Under the pieces are notes generated by a model that made no database searches, was not told the origin of the DNA, and saw nothing but the letters and a program-made list of their open reading frames with translations. 36,978 nucleotides of DNA, from positions 1 to 36,978 of the forward strand of contig RFGV01000476.1 of assembly GCA_003696605.1 (NCBI GenBank), in the 5' to 3' direction. This document shows, piece by piece, positions 22,209-32,616 of this stretch. The DNA is from Chloroflexota bacterium. Its GTDB lineage: Bacteria; Chloroflexota; Anaerolineae; Promineifilales; Promineifilaceae. A program made the position numbers and the translations under genes. Position 1 is the stretch's first letter; every line of letters begins with the position of its first letter.

Positions 22209-23193
22209 GCAAGCATTGGCCGGTAATCAGCGGGCAATTGCTCGCTTGATTACGCGGGTTGAGAATAGCGAAGAGATGGCGGAAACGGCCGTTTCGGCTT
22301 TATATCCCCATACTGGCCGGGCACACATCGTTGGCATTACCGGCTCTCCAGGTTCTGGCAAAAGCACATTGGTCAACGAATTGGCCAAAGCGCTGCGCAA
22401 ACGAGACCAGTTAGTAGGTATTGTCGCCGTTGACCCTAGCAGTCCTTTTACCGGAGGCGCGTTGTTAGGAGATCGCGTGCGTATGCGCGATCTCTCTGGC
22501 GATAAGGGGATTTTTATTCGCAGTATGGCTTCCCGTGGCAGTTTGGGTGGCCTGGCACGGGCTACATCTGCTGTTATCAAGGTGTTGGATGCTGCCGGAT
22601 ATGACACTATTTTGGTAGAGACGGTAGGTGCTGGCCAGGCAGAAGTAGATATTGCCAGCACAGCACACACCACTTTGGTAATCGAAGCACCTGGCATGGG
22701 AGATGATATTCAGTCTATCAAGGCCGGTATCCTCGAAATCGCTGATATTTTGGTCGTGAACAAGGCAGACCATCCTGGTGCATCCCGTACAGTCCGTTCC
22801 CTCAAGACCATGCTGCAACTTGGTCAGGGAATGTCTGTGCGCCATCATGGCCGCTTGATGCATGTGCGGGCAGTTTCGCCTAATGGTAATGAAGGGGCAT
22901 GGAAAGTACCAGTACAGGAGACAGTGGCTGTGAAAGGGGAAGGAATAGAGGCTTTGCTGGATACAGTTTTGGCGCATAAGGCGCATTTGCAGGCTACAGG
23001 GGAATGGTTGGAACGGGAAAAGGTGCGTAGTCGTCAGGAGATGGAACAATTGTTGCAGGCACGGTTGATGGCACGGCTGGAGATGAAGGTGCCGGCTGAA
23101 GAGCAGATGGCGTTGATAACGGCCGTTGCTGAGCGGAAAATTGACCCATATACGGCCGTTTCCCAACTATTCACCCTTATTTCCAGCCACTAA
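22192..23193 (+). CDS. meaB: MeaB/ArgK-type GTPase chaperone of B12 mutases
   Basis: The protein is 333 residues. This G3E-family GTPase protects and reloads cobalamin in acyl-CoA mutases. It has P-loop GSPGSGKST from about residue 51, [16 protein letters not shown] (switch I and magnesium site), [12 protein letters not shown] (switch II/III region), and base specificity NKAD. A C-terminal helical dimerisation arm has the usual length. The start is taken as GTG 22192, six bases after GGAGG. The frame is open to a TTG at 22138, but those residues lie inside the B12-domain gene and do not resemble the family. Two AACGGCCGTT elements lie close together at the 3' end (about 23119 and 23152). Confidence 0.95.
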   Translation: MQKLIEQALAGNQRAIARLITRVENSEEMAETAVSALYPHTGRAHIVGITGSPGSGKSTLVNELAKALRKRDQLVGIVAVDPSSPFTGGALLGDRVRMRDLSGDKGIFIRSMASRGSLGGLARATSAVIKVLDAAGYDTILVETVGAGQAEVDIASTAHTTLVIEAPGMGDDIQSIKAGILEIADILVVNKADHPGASRTVRSLKTMLQLGQGMSVRHHGRLMHVRAVSPNGNEGAWKVPVQETVAVKGEGIEALLDTVLAHKAHLQATGEWLEREKVRSRQEMEQLLQARLMARLEMKVPAEEQMALITAVAERKIDPYTAVSQLFTLISSH

Positions 23194-23247
23194 AAGTTAC
23201 ATTCATTTATGCACAGTTAAAACAACAACAATTTCGGGAAGAGAAAA

Positions 23248-24192
23248 ATGCCTTACGGAGATATCAAACTATTTGCCGGATCTGGTTGTCCAGAACTGGC
23301 ACAACGCATATCAGACTACATCAACATCCCCCTCAGCGGATGGGACATTATCGACTTTCCTAACGAAAACGTCTTTGTCCGATTACACGGTAGCGTACGA
23401 GGACAAGATGTTTACATCATCCAAAGCCACAGCCGCCCCGTTCACCGTAATATCATGGAACTCCTCATTGCCATCGACTGTCTCAAGCGAGACTCAGCCG
23501 GGCGCATAACCGTTGTTATTCCCTACATGGCCTACTCCCAAAGCGACAAAAAAGACCAGCCTCGCGTACCCATCACCGCTCGTTTGTTAGCCGACATGAT
23601 CGAAGTTGCTGGTGCTGACCGCTGGATGACTATCGATCTCCATGCCGAACAAATCCAGGGATTCTACAAGATACCAGGTGACTCTCTTACAGCCTTTCAC
23701 ATTCTGGTAGATTACTTCAACAAGAAAAACCTGGATGCCGTGGTTGTTACGCCCGACCTTGGATTTGCCAAAAAAGGACGCAACTTCGCTGCCGGACTTG
23801 ATTTGCCACTTGCGTTTGTAGAAAAGCGACGCGTTGGCAACCAGAATGTGCGTGAAGCCCTGACACTCATCGGTAACGTAGAAGATAAAGACGTTATCAT
23901 CGTGGATGATTTGGTTGATACAGCAGGTTCAATTCAGCAGGCTGTGAACCTGGTCAAACAATGTGGCGCCAAAGACGTTTATGTTACCTTTACCCACCCG
24001 GTCCTTTCTGAACCAGCTACTGAACGGTTGCGCGAATTGCCTATCAAGGAAATTGTTACAACCGATACAATTCCGATTCCTCCCGAAAAAATGTTACCCA
24101 ACATTACAGTGTTAACTGTGGCCGAATTATTAGGAGAAGTGATTTTGCGCTCTCACGAAGGGCGTAGCGTGGGTGAATTATTCAATGAATAG
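23248..24192 (+). CDS. prs: Ribose-phosphate pyrophosphokinase
   Basis: The protein is 314 residues, the normal length. It makes PRPP from ribose 5-phosphate and ATP for nucleotide, histidine and tryptophan synthesis (TrpD in this window uses PRPP). The PRPP loop is VDDLVDTAGS at 219-228, and the catalytic flexible-loop segment is VEKRRVGN. The metal/ATP segment TIDLHAEQIQGF is present. The ATP-binding YARQDRK of classical enzymes reads YSQSDKKD here, closer to the variant seen in the phosphate-independent plant class. GGAAGAG precedes the ATG. It stands alone between meaB and secA. Confidence 0.95.
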   Translation: MPYGDIKLFAGSGCPELAQRISDYINIPLSGWDIIDFPNENVFVRLHGSVRGQDVYIIQSHSRPVHRNIMELLIAIDCLKRDSAGRITVVIPYMAYSQSDKKDQPRVPITARLLADMIEVAGADRWMTIDLHAEQIQGFYKIPGDSLTAFHILVDYFNKKNLDAVVVTPDLGFAKKGRNFAAGLDLPLAFVEKRRVGNQNVREALTLIGNVEDKDVIIVDDLVDTAGSIQQAVNLVKQCGAKDVYVTFTHPVLSEPATERLRELPIKEIVTTDTIPIPPEKMLPNITVLTVAELLGEVILRSHEGRSVGELFNE

Positions 24193-24228
24193 CGTTAACG
24201 CAATATTAAGACAACTCAAATATACTTT

Positions 24229-24273
24229 AGATCTTGCATAAACATCAGATACACTCTGATATGTTGCAGATCT
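24229..24273. other. Imperfect inverted repeat in the secA leader
   Basis: AGATCT at 24229-24234 and 24268-24273 bracket two further complementary segments (AACATCAGA near 24241 and TCTGATATGTT near 24255), giving a long imperfect hairpin. It ends 24 bases before the secA start. A weak -10 candidate TATACT lies at 24221-24226, so the hairpin would be at the 5' end of the secA mRNA. It could regulate translation or be an operator. Confidence 0.5.
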
Positions 24274-24297
24274 CTACGGTAAAGACGGATAAACCAA

Positions 24298-27200
24298 ATG
24301 TTTAAGAAACTGATAACCAAAATTGTTGGCGATCCTACACAAAAACTGTTGGATGAACTCCAGCTAATTGTTGATGAAGTTGGTGGTTTGGAGGCCGAAG
24401 TACAAAAGCTGACTGATGAGGAATTGCGGGCAAAAACGGCCGAATTCAAACAACGCCTTGAAGATGGCGAAACACTCGACGACATTTTGCCCGAAGCCTA
24501 CGCCGTCGTCCGCGAAGCCTCACGCCGCACGACCGGCCTGCGTCACTACGACGTACAGATCATGGGTGGTATCCTCCTCCACCGCGGCGAAGTCGTAGAA
24601 ATGCGTACTGGTGAAGGTAAAACACTTGTCGCCACCCTCCCCCTGTACCTCAACGCCCTCACAGGTCGCGGTGTACACCTCGTTACTGTCAACGAATACC
24701 TTGCCCGGCGTGATGGCGGCTGGATGGGCAAAATATTTACCTTCCTTGGACTTACAGTTGGTTGCATCGGCCCGCAACAATTTTCTGCCCTCTATGACCC
24801 AGACTACGTAAACCCGGGCGCCGAACTGGAAGACGAACGACTTGTTCACTGGCGCCCATGCACCCGCCGCCAGGCCTACGAAGCAGACATTACCTATGGC
24901 ATCAGCAGCGAATTTGGCTTTGACTACCTGCGTGACAACATGGCAACCAGCAAAGATCAGCTAGTTCAGCGCGAACTGTACTACGCTATCATAGACGAGG
25001 TGGACAACGTACTCATTGATGAAGCCAGAACACCCCTGATTATTTCTGGTCCTGCCCCCCACACCGGCAAAGATTATGTCCGTTTTGCCCAGTATGTGCG
25101 CAACCTGAAGCCTAATACGGCCGAAGAGGACGAAGAACCAAACGGTCACTACGACATCGACGAAAAAAGCCGTTCCATCAGCCTTACCGACTTGGGTATA
25201 GCCGAAATCGAAAAACGTATCCCTGAAATTAACGTCGAAGCTGGTGATAGTTTATACGATCCCCGCTTTTATCACCTGACTTACTATCTGGACAACGCCT
25301 TGCGTGCCCAATATCTGTACAAGCGGGATGTGGATTACGTTGTTCAGGATGGCCAGGTCATCATTGTAGATGACTTTACCGGTCGTCTTATGCCTGGCCG
25401 ACGCTATTCCGATGGCTTGCATGAAGCGATTGAGGCCAAAGAAGGTGTGCAAATCAAGCGGGAAAGTATTACCGTTGCCACAATTACTCTGCAAAATTAC
25501 TTCCGTTTATATGAAAAACTAGCTGGTATGACTGGTACAGCATTAACTGATGCTGAAGAATTTCACGAAATTTATGGCCTGGACGTAACCCCTCTGCCTA
25601 CCAATGTTCAATACATCGTAGAAAAAGGCACGATGGGACTGGTGGAAAAACGGGAAAAAGTGGACAATGCCGAAGCAATTTCTTATGTCGATCCGCAGAC
25701 CAACGAGCCAGTTTTCTTTAAGCGGGTCGATTTTCCTGATCAGGTTTATGCAACGGCCGAAGCCAAAGACAAGGCAATTGTAGAAGAAATCAAACGCATA
25801 CACGCTACAGGACGGCCGATTCTGGTAGGCACCACTTCTGTCGAACATTCCGAAAAAATCCACCGAATGCTTGAAAAAGAACGCATCCCCCACCACGTCC
25901 TCAACGCCAAACGACACCAACAAGAAGCACTCATCGTCGCCCAGGCTGGCCGCAAAGGAGCAGTTACCATCTCCACCAACATGGCTGGTCGTGGTACAGA
26001 CATCTTGCTGGGTGGCAACCCGGAAGGCCTTGCTTCTGAAGCCATGGAAAAGGAACTGTTTGACCGCAACTTGTTGACCCAGCTTGCCCACCGGTTACTA
26101 ACCGAGTCAGAAGAAGCTGCTCGCCAATTTGCCCAAAAACACCCCAAATTAAGCGAAGACCTGGTAGATGGTTTGCTGGCTCTCAAGCAGCAATACGACG
26201 AAGCCCTCAAGGAAATTGAAGAAGTCCAGGTTATTGGTTATCTGGCACGCACGCTCCAAGAGCCTTACAACATTGACTACAACGATCTGATTACCGTGTT
26301 GCGGTTTGTCCGTAGCGGCTTTTTGAGCGAGGCCAGAGAATACTTGGAAGACCTGAACAAAGATTCTGCCCTGGTTGAAGAGGCGGTACGATTATGGAAT
26401 ATTTACAGCCGTTATCAGGCTGTTCATGATACGCCGCCCAAGCTGGCCCAATTCCTGGCTGAGATGCTCTTTGAAAAACATTACAATGCCCGGGCGGCAC
26501 TGGTAAGAACCGTCTTGGCTGGCGAATTAGAACAAGCACGAGAGATTACAAAAACAGTGCCCGGATTGCCCGAAAACCTTATCAATATGATTCGGGAAAT
26601 TCAGACACAAACTGAACGGGAAAGAGAAGAAGTGCGTCGGCTTGGCGGGCTGCATGTCATTGGCTCAGAACGGCATGAATCACGCCGTATTGATAATCAG
26701 TTGCGTGGTCGGGCTGCTCGTCAAGGTGATCCTGGTTCTTCCCGCTTCTTCCTGTCGTTGGAAGATGATTTGATGCGCCGATTTGGTGGCGAGCGTCTCA
26801 AAAGCTTTATGGCACGAACGAATGTGCCAGAGGATATGCCCATTGAAAACCGGTTGCTGGATCGCATTATTGAAAGTTCTCAGGAGCGGGTTGAAGGATA
26901 TAACTTTGATATTCGTAAAAACGTCGTGGAATATGACGACGTGATGAATAAGCAACGGCAGGCTATTTACAAGGAGCGCCGCGCTATTCTTATGGGTGAG
27001 GCGGTTGACCTTGATGAGAAGGTAGAAAAGGCATTTGTAACGGCCATTGAAGAACTGGTAGATAATTATATTGAGCATTATACCGACTTTATGCGCCGGG
27101 AGATTGAACGGGCAATTGCTGACTTTAGCACAGAAGCAACGGAAACGGTGCATATTGGGGGGGTAATCGGCCGTTTACGGGGATTGTTGCCGGATATCCT

Positions 27201-28212
27201 GAAACTGGATCGAGCAGAACTGGCGGAAATGTCGCCAGAAGAACTGGCTAATCGCTTGATGCTGTTGGTTTATGAAAATGAAGAGCGGGGAGATAATTTG
27301 CAACAGCTTTTGCAAGCGATGGGCCGGTTTTTGCCCTTGCTGATGCCAGTACCTAATCTGGCCAGTCTGGCAACTCGCCGGTCAGGGCAGTTGCAGGCCA
27401 AAGAGAACGCTCGTTTGGATTATCTGGCTAATGTAAGGCAATTTTTTGATGAATTTTTGGCAAACCATATTGAGGCGGGCGAACGAGAACGACTCTGGCA
27501 AGAGGCCGAAGAAGCCATTAATGAGGCGTTTGCTCAATTCTCAATAGAAGGTTTGTCATTGAAGAATGCGAAAGAGCGACAGGCACGTTTCCGGCAGCGG
27601 GTAGATGCAGCGATGCGTGATTTGTTGCTGGCTGGTCTGGCTACGCTGGAGAGCGACCAGTTGGTTGAGGCGTTGATTGAGTATGTGCGTACTCAACAAC
27701 AAAAATGGCGTGAGCAGATTGGTGAAGAGGAGTATCGGAATTTTCAGCGTTTGCTCTTGCTAGACGCGATTGACCGGGAATGGCGGGATTATTTGACGGC
27801 AATGGATGACTTGCGCCGAGAGATTGGCCTGGAGGCTGTGGGGCAGCGTGATCCAAAGGTGCAATATAAACGTCGTTCTTATGAGATGTTTGCCGATATG
27901 CGGCGCAATATTGATCGGAATATAGTGGAGCAGTTTTTCCAGAAGATTGCTCAACATCAGGCGTTTATTCAACAGCAGCAAGCGCAAGTGGCGTATCAGT
28001 TGCAGATGCAAGAAGCTGGTTATCAGGTGGTTCGGCGTCAGGGTGGCAAGGGGACGGAGTTGCGCCGTGATATGCCGAAGGTTGGCCGTAATGACCCATG
28101 TCCTTGTGGTAGTGGTAAAAAGTATAAGCATTGTCATGGTAGAGCGTCGAAGGCTGCGCGAACGACGACGAATGGGGGAGAACGGCCGAAAAGTCGAGCA
28201 CGTCGTCGGTAG
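24298..28212 (+). CDS. secA: Preprotein translocase ATPase SecA, enlarged
   Basis: The protein is 1304 residues, against about 800-900 for most bacterial SecA. It is the motor that drives proteins through SecYEG. All core motifs are present: Walker A MRTGEGKT (102-109), DEVD (233-236), [13 protein letters not shown] in the crosslinking region, [10 protein letters not shown] (from about 560), and [27 protein letters not shown]-terminal zinc motif is present at Cys1268, Cys1270, Cys1279 and His1280. Between GRGTDI (about 565) and [12 protein letters not shown] (783) lie about 215 residues where E. coli has about 50, so an insertion of about 160 residues interrupts the second nucleotide-binding domain. 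More extra length lies in the helical C-terminal third. The Cys-His tail suggests SecB or ribosome contact. A terminator follows. Confidence 0.96.
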   Translation: MFKKLITKIVGDPTQKLLDELQLIVDEVGGLEAEVQKLTDEELRAKTAEFKQRLEDGETLDDILPEAYAVVREASRRTTGLRHYDVQIMGGILLHRGEVVEMRTGEGKTLVATLPLYLNALTGRGVHLVTVNEYLARRDGGWMGKIFTFLGLTVGCIGPQQFSALYDPDYVNPGAELEDERLVHWRPCTRRQAYEADITYGISSEFGFDYLRDNMATSKDQLVQRELYYAIIDEVDNVLIDEARTPLIISGPAPHTGKDYVRFAQYVRNLKPNTAEEDEEPNGHYDIDEKSRSISLTDLGIAEIEKRIPEINVEAGDSLYDPRFYHLTYYLDNALRAQYLYKRDVDYVVQDGQVIIVDDFTGRLMPGRRYSDGLHEAIEAKEGVQIKRESITVATITLQNYFRLYEKLAGMTGTALTDAEEFHEIYGLDVTPLPTNVQYIVEKGTMGLVEKREKVDNAEAISYVDPQTNEPVFFKRVDFPDQVYATAEAKDKAIVEEIKRIHATGRPILVGTTSVEHSEKIHRMLEKERIPHHVLNAKRHQQEALIVAQAGRKGAVTISTNMAGRGTDILLGGNPEGLASEAMEKELFDRNLLTQLAHRLLTESEEAARQFAQKHPKLSEDLVDGLLALKQQYDEALKEIEEVQVIGYLARTLQEPYNIDYNDLITVLRFVRSGFLSEAREYLEDLNKDSALVEEAVRLWNIYSRYQAVHDTPPKLAQFLAEMLFEKHYNARAALVRTVLAGELEQAREITKTVPGLPENLINMIREIQTQTEREREEVRRLGGLHVIGSERHESRRIDNQLRGRAARQGDPGSSRFFLSLEDDLMRRFGGERLKSFMARTNVPEDMPIENRLLDRIIESSQERVEGYNFDIRKNVVEYDDVMNKQRQAIYKERRAILMGEAVDLDEKVEKAFVTAIEELVDNYIEHYTDFMRREIERAIADFSTEATETVHIGGVIGRLRGLLPDILKLDRAELAEMSPEELANRLMLLVYENEERGDNLQQLLQAMGRFLPLLMPVPNLASLATRRSGQLQAKENARLDYLANVRQFFDEFLANHIEAGERERLWQEAEEAINEAFAQFSIEGLSLKNAKERQARFRQRVDAAMRDLLLAGLATLESDQLVEALIEYVRTQQQKWREQIGEEEYRNFQRLLLLDAIDREWRDYLTAMDDLRREIGLEAVGQRDPKVQYKRRSYEMFADMRRNIDRNIVEQFFQKIAQHQAFIQQQQAQVAYQLQMQEAGYQVVRRQGGKGTELRRDMPKVGRNDPCPCGSGKKYKHCHGRASKAARTTTNGGERPKSRARRR

Positions 28213-28237
28213 ATAGGGGCTGATATTGTTCCGTGGA

Positions 28238-28276
28238 GGGCAGCGTACATGTGATGTGTACCTGCCCTTTTTTCTT
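28238..28276 (+). terminator. Terminator of secA
   Basis: GGGCAG pairs with CTGCCC, and GTACA with TGTAC, with a bulged C between, followed by six T. It lies 26 bases after the secA stop. The remainder to 28411 is AT-rich with no gene that I can support. Confidence 0.88.
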
Positions 28277-28411
28277 GAGATATACGCTCTTTTTACGATT
28301 CTTTCACCGCTTGAGATTGACGTTGGTGATAAAACATGCTTTGATGGTAGAGATGGATGGGGTTTTCTGGTAGCATTGTTGTTGGTTGTGGGCAATAAAT
28401 ATAAATTCCTA

Positions 28412-28439
28412 TTTGATATTTGGGATTTTCTCTACATAA
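28412..28439 (+). promoter_or_regulatory. Promoter of the multi-GAF histidine kinase
   Basis: TTGATA (28412-28417) and CATAAT (28434-28439) are 16 bp apart, each one mismatch from consensus. Transcription from about 28446 would leave only about eight bases before ATG 28454, with no Shine-Dalgarno, so the message may be almost leaderless. Confidence 0.6.
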
Positions 28440-28453
28440 TTTAAGTTGTTGCT

Positions 28454-31400
28454 ATGCCAAAAGAAAGAACGCATCTTCACGCTTTGCAAGCATTAAGGGA
28501 AGCAATTGGTGCAGTGGAGTCTTTTGACTCTCTGCGCGATGTTGTGTTGCAATTTTCTAAAGAGTGGTTGATGGTAGATGCGGCCACGGTGTCGCATACG
28601 GCCGTTTCTGCTCCCAATGGTTCTTCGGAGAGCGCGATTAAGCTGGCTTTGCCGATAGGACAAACGGGTTACTGGTGGGTGATTGAGCGCGAACGGCCGT
28701 TTTCCGATAGTGAACTCTTGCTTGGTGAAACAGCTGCTGCCTTGTTGGCAACCGCCCCTCTTTTCCAACCCGCTTCCCAACCCACAGCTACCCAACGTGA
28801 ATTGTTGCGGTGGGTTAGTCAGGCAATTGCTGCCCAACGCCGTTTTGACGATGTCATGCATTTTGTAGCAGCTCAATTTGACAGGGCGTTCCCCAATACA
28901 GGGGCAGTATTGCTTTTGGTCGATCACAAGGTTGGTCGCCTGAAAGTGCAAAGCGTGTTGCGGCCTATTAAAACGATCAATCCGGCCGTTGATCGCGAAA
29001 TAAAAAATGTATTGAAGACAGGCCAAACGGCCGTTTTTGCTGAAAATGCGCCTCCCTATGTGATTGTGCCCGTCCAGATAGGCACGCAAACAGAAGGTGT
29101 ATTGTGTGTTAGCTACAATGATTCTTTCCTTGTCCCTCCGGGGCACATAACCGCGTTGGAACTGCTGGCTGAGTATATTGGTATCCTTTACGGAAATAGC
29201 CGCATTTTGGCCGAAACCTGGCAGCGAACATATCAACTGGAAACGATTTACCGGGTTACAGAATCTGCATTGCCATTACGGCCGTTAGAGCCAACCCTGG
29301 CAGAAATCCACAAACAACTGGTTACATCTTTTAAAGCCCCGATTTGCTTTATTGCCCTTTATGATCCTGATACGGAGATGCTCAGTTTCCCGCATATTGT
29401 CTATCGGGACAAGGTGATTCAGCAAGAACCAATACCCTTATCTGACGGACACAGTTTGGTAGCCTGGGTGGTGCGTAATAACCAGCCGTATGTGACAGAT
29501 GACTGGCTGACAGATGATAAGCCGGTTGAAGGAGTTATTTTTGATGATCCACCCCGTTCCGTAATTTGTGTGCCGATGCACGTGGGGGATGAGGTGGTTG
29601 GGGCGATTTCCATTCAGAGTGATGAGCCTAAAGCGTATGGTGCAGCAGATTTTCAGACATTAACGGCCGTTGCTTCCCACATAGCCGTTATTATCAAAAA
29701 TGCACGCTTGTATGCTATTACTCGTGAACTTGTTGAAAAAAGCGTTCATGACTATCAGATTGCTGTTTCGTTGCGACAGGCTATTGCCAGCATCAGCAGC
29801 TCGTTAGACCAGCAGGTAATTCTGGATAATTTGTTTACGGCCGTTACCGAACTGGTGCCTTATGATGTCGCTTTTCTCTTTTTGCGGCGTGATAGCACAT
29901 TACGCCTGGTTGCCATCCGTGAAGGACAAAATCAGCCAGCCAGTAACTGGTCTCTGCCCGATGTGGAAAAACGATGGTTAGAGAGTGAATTGTTACAAGT
30001 GCTTCAGGCTGTCAATGCACCTGTATTGCTGCCCCATACAAAGGAAGATGATCGCTGGCCTCAATTTGACTATACTGAGGCAATCCAGTCTGGTTTAGGT
30101 GTGCCGCTGCGAGTGGGTGATACCCTGATGGGGATTTTGTTGTTGGCCAGCTACAAGCCTAAAGCGTTTGGCAATCAACAAGAGTGGCTTGTTAGTTCCC
30201 TGGCTGCACATACGGCCGTTACCCTGCAAAACGCAGAATTGTATCATCGTACCCAACAGCAACTGGCCGAACTGACAACCCTTTATCAGGCCAGCGCCAC
30301 CATGACAGCCGACCTGGACCAGGATTTTGTGTTACAAACGGTCGTTTCAGAAATGGTGCGCGCACTCAACGTGGATAGCTGTACAATTTTGGTCTGGGAT
30401 GAAGTTCAGCATAGCCTTACACCAGCGGCCCACAAAAACCAGCTTTATCCTGCAGAACGGCCGATTGAGGGAGAAAATAGTCCCATCGGCCTGGGAGCAA
30501 TTGATAACCTCGAACAATACCAGATTATTCAGAAGGTACTTCGAAGCAAAGAAATACATAACCTGCAACTGGAAACGGCCGAAACTCCCGAAGTAATCAC
30601 CTTATTAAAAGCTGCCCGCCTCAAATCCTTGCTATTAGTACCACTTGTAAGACGCGACAAAATATTTGGATTATTGGCAATGGGGCAAATGACCCGTGCC
30701 CGTACATTTAGCCATAGTGAATTCCGACTGGCACAAAACCTGGCCGGTCAGGCAGCTGTTGCCCTCGAACACGCCTACCTCTATGCTCAGGCACAACGCC
30801 GGGTAGAAGAACTGGCTACATTCCACAACATTGTTTTGCAATTAAATACCCCACTCAAACTCACTGCTGTTCTTGATGCAATTACCGAATCTGCCCTCAA
30901 GCTGGTCGAAGCCAGCAATCTGCACATTTTCCTTTACAATACCGAAACAGGTGAGTTTGAATTTGGTTCAGCCTTGTGGCGGGATGGTCGGCGTGAGCCG
31001 GCTGTAAGCGAACCACGCCCTTCAGGTTTAACGGCTACAGTCGTGCGCCGTGGTGAACCAATTGTCATTAATAATGCTGCCGAACATCCCCTCTTCCAGT
31101 CCGGACAGGCATCCGATTGGGGAATTTGTGCGATAGCCGGTTTTCCTTTGCGGTATGGTGACAAAATTTTGGGGGCGTTTACAGCCACTTATCTCTACCC
31201 ACATTCTTTCACTGAAGATGAATTATTGTTGCTCAACTTGCTGGCCGATCAGGCGGCCGTGGCCGTGAGGAATGCGCGCCTGTTTGCCGATTCCCAACGC
31301 CGTTTGCGGGATATGTCGGCCCTGGTGGATATGGCCAAGCAGATTACCGGCAAGCTCAAATTGCAGTCGGTGTTGCAAACTACTGTGCAGATTCTCAAGG

Positions 31401-32560
31401 GCTTGCTAAATGCTCGTGCCAGCACAATTACCATGCTTTCTGAGGACAAAACGGAATTGGTGGTAGCAGCGGCGGCTGGTGTGAACCCAGAGTTCCATCA
31501 GGCACGAATGAAGCTGGGCGAAGGCGTATCTGGTGAAGTGGTGCGTCGGGGTGAGCTAATTTACATTCGTGACTCGTACCAGGAGCCAGACTTTCTCTTT
31601 TTCAGTGAGGTGGTGCGTAGTTTGCTGGTTGTGCCACTTATTATTCGTGATGAGCCGATTGGTACGCTGACAGTGGACAGCGACCAACCGAATGCATTTA
31701 GCGAGTCGGATATCCAGTTGATGACGATTGCCGCAGCACAGGTAAGTATTGCTATTGCTAATGCTCGTTTGTTTGAGGAATTGGAAAAGCATGCGGAAGA
31801 GTTGGCGGCTGCGTATGAAGAACTGAAAGAGAGTGACCGTCTGAAGGATGAGTTGGTGCAAAATGTGTCGCATGAGTTGCGTACGCCGTTGACGTTTGTT
31901 AAGGGGTATGTGGATTTGTTGATGGAAGGGGAGATGGGGCTGGTAACTCCTGAACAGCGAGAGGCATTGCAGATTGTTTCGGATAAGACGGATGAAATTA
32001 CGCGGATTATTGATGATATTATCACGTTGCAACGGATTGATTCCGGAAATTTGCATCTGGAACCGGTGAAGATGTCGGATGTGTTGAAAACGGCCGTTGC
32101 TGCTCATAGTTTGGTAGCCAATAAGAAGGGACTCAAGATTGTCCATGATCTGCCAGAGTATGAGTGTGTCGCCATGATAGATAAGGGACGAATTAATCAG
32201 GTGCTGGATAATCTGATTAGCAATGCCATGAAATTTAGTCCAAATGGCGGCACAATTGCTGTTTCCATGTTCGAAAAAGATGATTGGGTCTGCGTGATTG
32301 TTAAAGATCAGGGGATTGGCGTACCTAAGGACAAGCAAGAAAAAATATTTGAGCGTTTCTATCAGGTTGATGGCTCATCCCGGCGTCGATTTGGTGGCAC
32401 AGGTATTGGTTTGGCTATTGTCAAGCGAATTATTGATGCACATGGTGGCAAGATTTGGGTGGAAAGTGAAGTTGGTAAAGGGAGTACATTTTATTTTACA
32501 GTTCCCCGAGCAAAACAGGCTGTTGATGAGTCGGAGACAATTTTTGAGTATTCAGAGTAA
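28454..32560 (+). CDS. Soluble hybrid-sensor-type histidine kinase with about six GAF domains
   Basis: The protein is 1368 residues and has no membrane segment or signal peptide. A degenerate GAF-like region (10-110) is followed by GAF domains at roughly 115-265, 265-425, 435-605, 610-790, 795-955 and 965-1115. A short coiled linker (LEKHAEELAAAYEELKES) leads into the kinase core. The phospho-acceptor is His1140 in SHELRTP, the N box has Asn1253, and ATP-binding boxes DQGIGVP and GGTGIGLAIV are intact. There is no receiver domain and no response-regulator gene nearby, so its partner is unknown. None of the GAF domains shows an obvious Cys for a bilin at the classical phytochrome position, so ligands are unknown. 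Nine or more CGGCCG elements fall in this gene. The kinase call is firm; the signal is not known. Confidence 0.95.
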   Translation: MPKERTHLHALQALREAIGAVESFDSLRDVVLQFSKEWLMVDAATVSHTAVSAPNGSSESAIKLALPIGQTGYWWVIERERPFSDSELLLGETAAALLATAPLFQPASQPTATQRELLRWVSQAIAAQRRFDDVMHFVAAQFDRAFPNTGAVLLLVDHKVGRLKVQSVLRPIKTINPAVDREIKNVLKTGQTAVFAENAPPYVIVPVQIGTQTEGVLCVSYNDSFLVPPGHITALELLAEYIGILYGNSRILAETWQRTYQLETIYRVTESALPLRPLEPTLAEIHKQLVTSFKAPICFIALYDPDTEMLSFPHIVYRDKVIQQEPIPLSDGHSLVAWVVRNNQPYVTDDWLTDDKPVEGVIFDDPPRSVICVPMHVGDEVVGAISIQSDEPKAYGAADFQTLTAVASHIAVIIKNARLYAITRELVEKSVHDYQIAVSLRQAIASISSSLDQQVILDNLFTAVTELVPYDVAFLFLRRDSTLRLVAIREGQNQPASNWSLPDVEKRWLESELLQVLQAVNAPVLLPHTKEDDRWPQFDYTEAIQSGLGVPLRVGDTLMGILLLASYKPKAFGNQQEWLVSSLAAHTAVTLQNAELYHRTQQQLAELTTLYQASATMTADLDQDFVLQTVVSEMVRALNVDSCTILVWDEVQHSLTPAAHKNQLYPAERPIEGENSPIGLGAIDNLEQYQIIQKVLRSKEIHNLQLETAETPEVITLLKAARLKSLLLVPLVRRDKIFGLLAMGQMTRARTFSHSEFRLAQNLAGQAAVALEHAYLYAQAQRRVEELATFHNIVLQLNTPLKLTAVLDAITESALKLVEASNLHIFLYNTETGEFEFGSALWRDGRREPAVSEPRPSGLTATVVRRGEPIVINNAAEHPLFQSGQASDWGICAIAGFPLRYGDKILGAFTATYLYPHSFTEDELLLLNLLADQAAVAVRNARLFADSQRRLRDMSALVDMAKQITGKLKLQSVLQTTVQILKGLLNARASTITMLSEDKTELVVAAAAGVNPEFHQARMKLGEGVSGEVVRRGELIYIRDSYQEPDFLFFSEVVRSLLVVPLIIRDEPIGTLTVDSDQPNAFSESDIQLMTIAAAQVSIAIANARLFEELEKHAEELAAAYEELKESDRLKDELVQNVSHELRTPLTFVKGYVDLLMEGEMGLVTPEQREALQIVSDKTDEITRIIDDIITLQRIDSGNLHLEPVKMSDVLKTAVAAHSLVANKKGLKIVHDLPEYECVAMIDKGRINQVLDNLISNAMKFSPNGGTIAVSMFEKDDWVCVIVKDQGIGVPKDKQEKIFERFYQVDGSSRRRFGGTGIGLAIVKRIIDAHGGKIWVESEVGKGSTFYFTVPRAKQAVDESETIFEYSE

Positions 32561-32616
32561 CGGCACTTTTTGCCTTCGGCCGTTACGGCACAGTAGTTTG
32601 CGTGCTGGAAGTTTTT

